Shown: positions 63,911-64,000 of the stretch, piece after piece
How positions within the stretch are numbered: the stretch's first letter is position 1
How the letters are laid out: the number at the start of each line of letters is the position of its first letter
NCBI GenBank assembly: GCA_002050235.1
Contig: MWST01000011.1
Span: forward strand, 50,905 to 114,904
Direction: 5' to 3'
Source of the DNA: Polyangiaceae bacterium UTPRO1
GTDB taxonomy: Bacteria > Desulfobacterota > Binatia > UTPRO1
DNA length: 64,000 nucleotides
Position numbers and translations under genes: made by a program
Notes under the pieces: generated by a model
What the model was told of the DNA's origin: nothing
Seen by the model: only the letters and a program-made list of their open reading frames with translations
The model's database searches: none

Positions 63911-64000
63911 TCAGGTTCCCGGTGCGGGCGACGGCGGGGGCGGGGCGGCATCGGAGGTTTCCGGTGCGTCGTCCAGCGTCACCGTCACGTGCGGCGGCGT
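63911..64000 (-). CDS. 3' end of a minus-strand gene, partial
   Basis: From the window edge the minus strand reads TPPHVTVTLDDAPETSDAAP and PPPSPAPGT then TGA. A Pro-rich tail ending just before a hairpin is consistent with a genuine C-terminus. Too short for a family call. Confidence 0.4.
   Translation of the reverse strand, partial: TPPHVTVTLDDAPETSDAAPPPPSPAPGT

Overview
The window is high-GC (about two thirds G+C by eye) and gene-dense. It carries Gram-negative-style lipoproteins and Tat/Sec-exported enzymes, a clade II (Sec-type) nitrous oxide reductase operon, fatty-acid/CoA enzymes, and an unusually large set of secreted proteins. These secreted proteins are built from FG-GAP repeats, DUF4215-type Cys-rich repeats, Thr-Pro linkers, a shared C-terminal module, and a DUF1800/DUF1501 pair. 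This mix suggests an uncultured soil or sediment bacterium of a deep deltaproteobacteria-like lineage such as Candidatus Binatia. That placement is inference from gene style only; no rRNA or marker gene lies in the window.

Layout. 1-6.2 kb: two large secreted repeat proteins, separated by a perfect terminator hairpin and a recombinase fragment. 6.6-15.3 kb: housekeeping metabolism (acyl-CoA synthetase, class I aminotransferase, MsrB-MsrA fusion, F420-type nitroreductase-like protein, PlsC acyltransferase, orphan PAS histidine kinase, small membrane proteins). 15.6-18.2 kb: a thioester-domain adhesin-like protein with twelve 31-residue Cys-rich repeats. 18.4-25.4 kb: thiolase, sulfotransferase, a conserved protein of unknown function, membrane proteins including an acyltransferase, and a 5'-truncated wax ester synthase. 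25.7-32.5 kb: the nos operon, c-type cytochrome, nosZ, nosD, nosF, nosL-like, nosY and a nosB-like gene, with a candidate sigma-54 promoter in front. 32.6-42.2 kb: quinolinate synthase overlapping a flavin halogenase-like gene, acetyltransferase, SDR, GT-C glycosyltransferase, IS256 remnant, O6-alkylguanine repair protein and a ClC channel. 42.4-49.4 kb: an AT-richer secreted protein, then the DUF1501/DUF1800 pair divergent from a beta-propeller protein, each side with its own canonical promoter.

49.4-58.6 kb is an accessory scrapyard and the most interesting part. It holds remnants of IS91-like and IS5-like transposases, truncated genes (DUF2075-like, acetolactate synthase-like, a membrane protein), a toxin-antitoxin-like pair, an AT-rich possible uracil-DNA-glycosylase-fold gene, and a NucS/DUF5655-type nuclease-like gene followed by an integron attC-like site. 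Five (perhaps six) copies of an approximately 85-bp repeat of unknown nature punctuate this region. They share a consistent left edge, and several sit exactly where a gene has been cut off. 58.6-64 kb returns to core-like genes: methylmalonyl-CoA mutase with a one-base frameshift, a Tat-exported multicopper oxidase, a PAP2 phosphatase and the 3' end of one more gene.

Functional reading. The nos genes would reduce N2O to N2 in the periplasm, with the cytochrome as electron donor, NosDFY-type maturation and copper delivery by the NosL-like protein. The secreted repeat proteins and the thioester protein point to surface attachment or matrix building. The accessory region looks like a site that repeatedly captures and loses genes.
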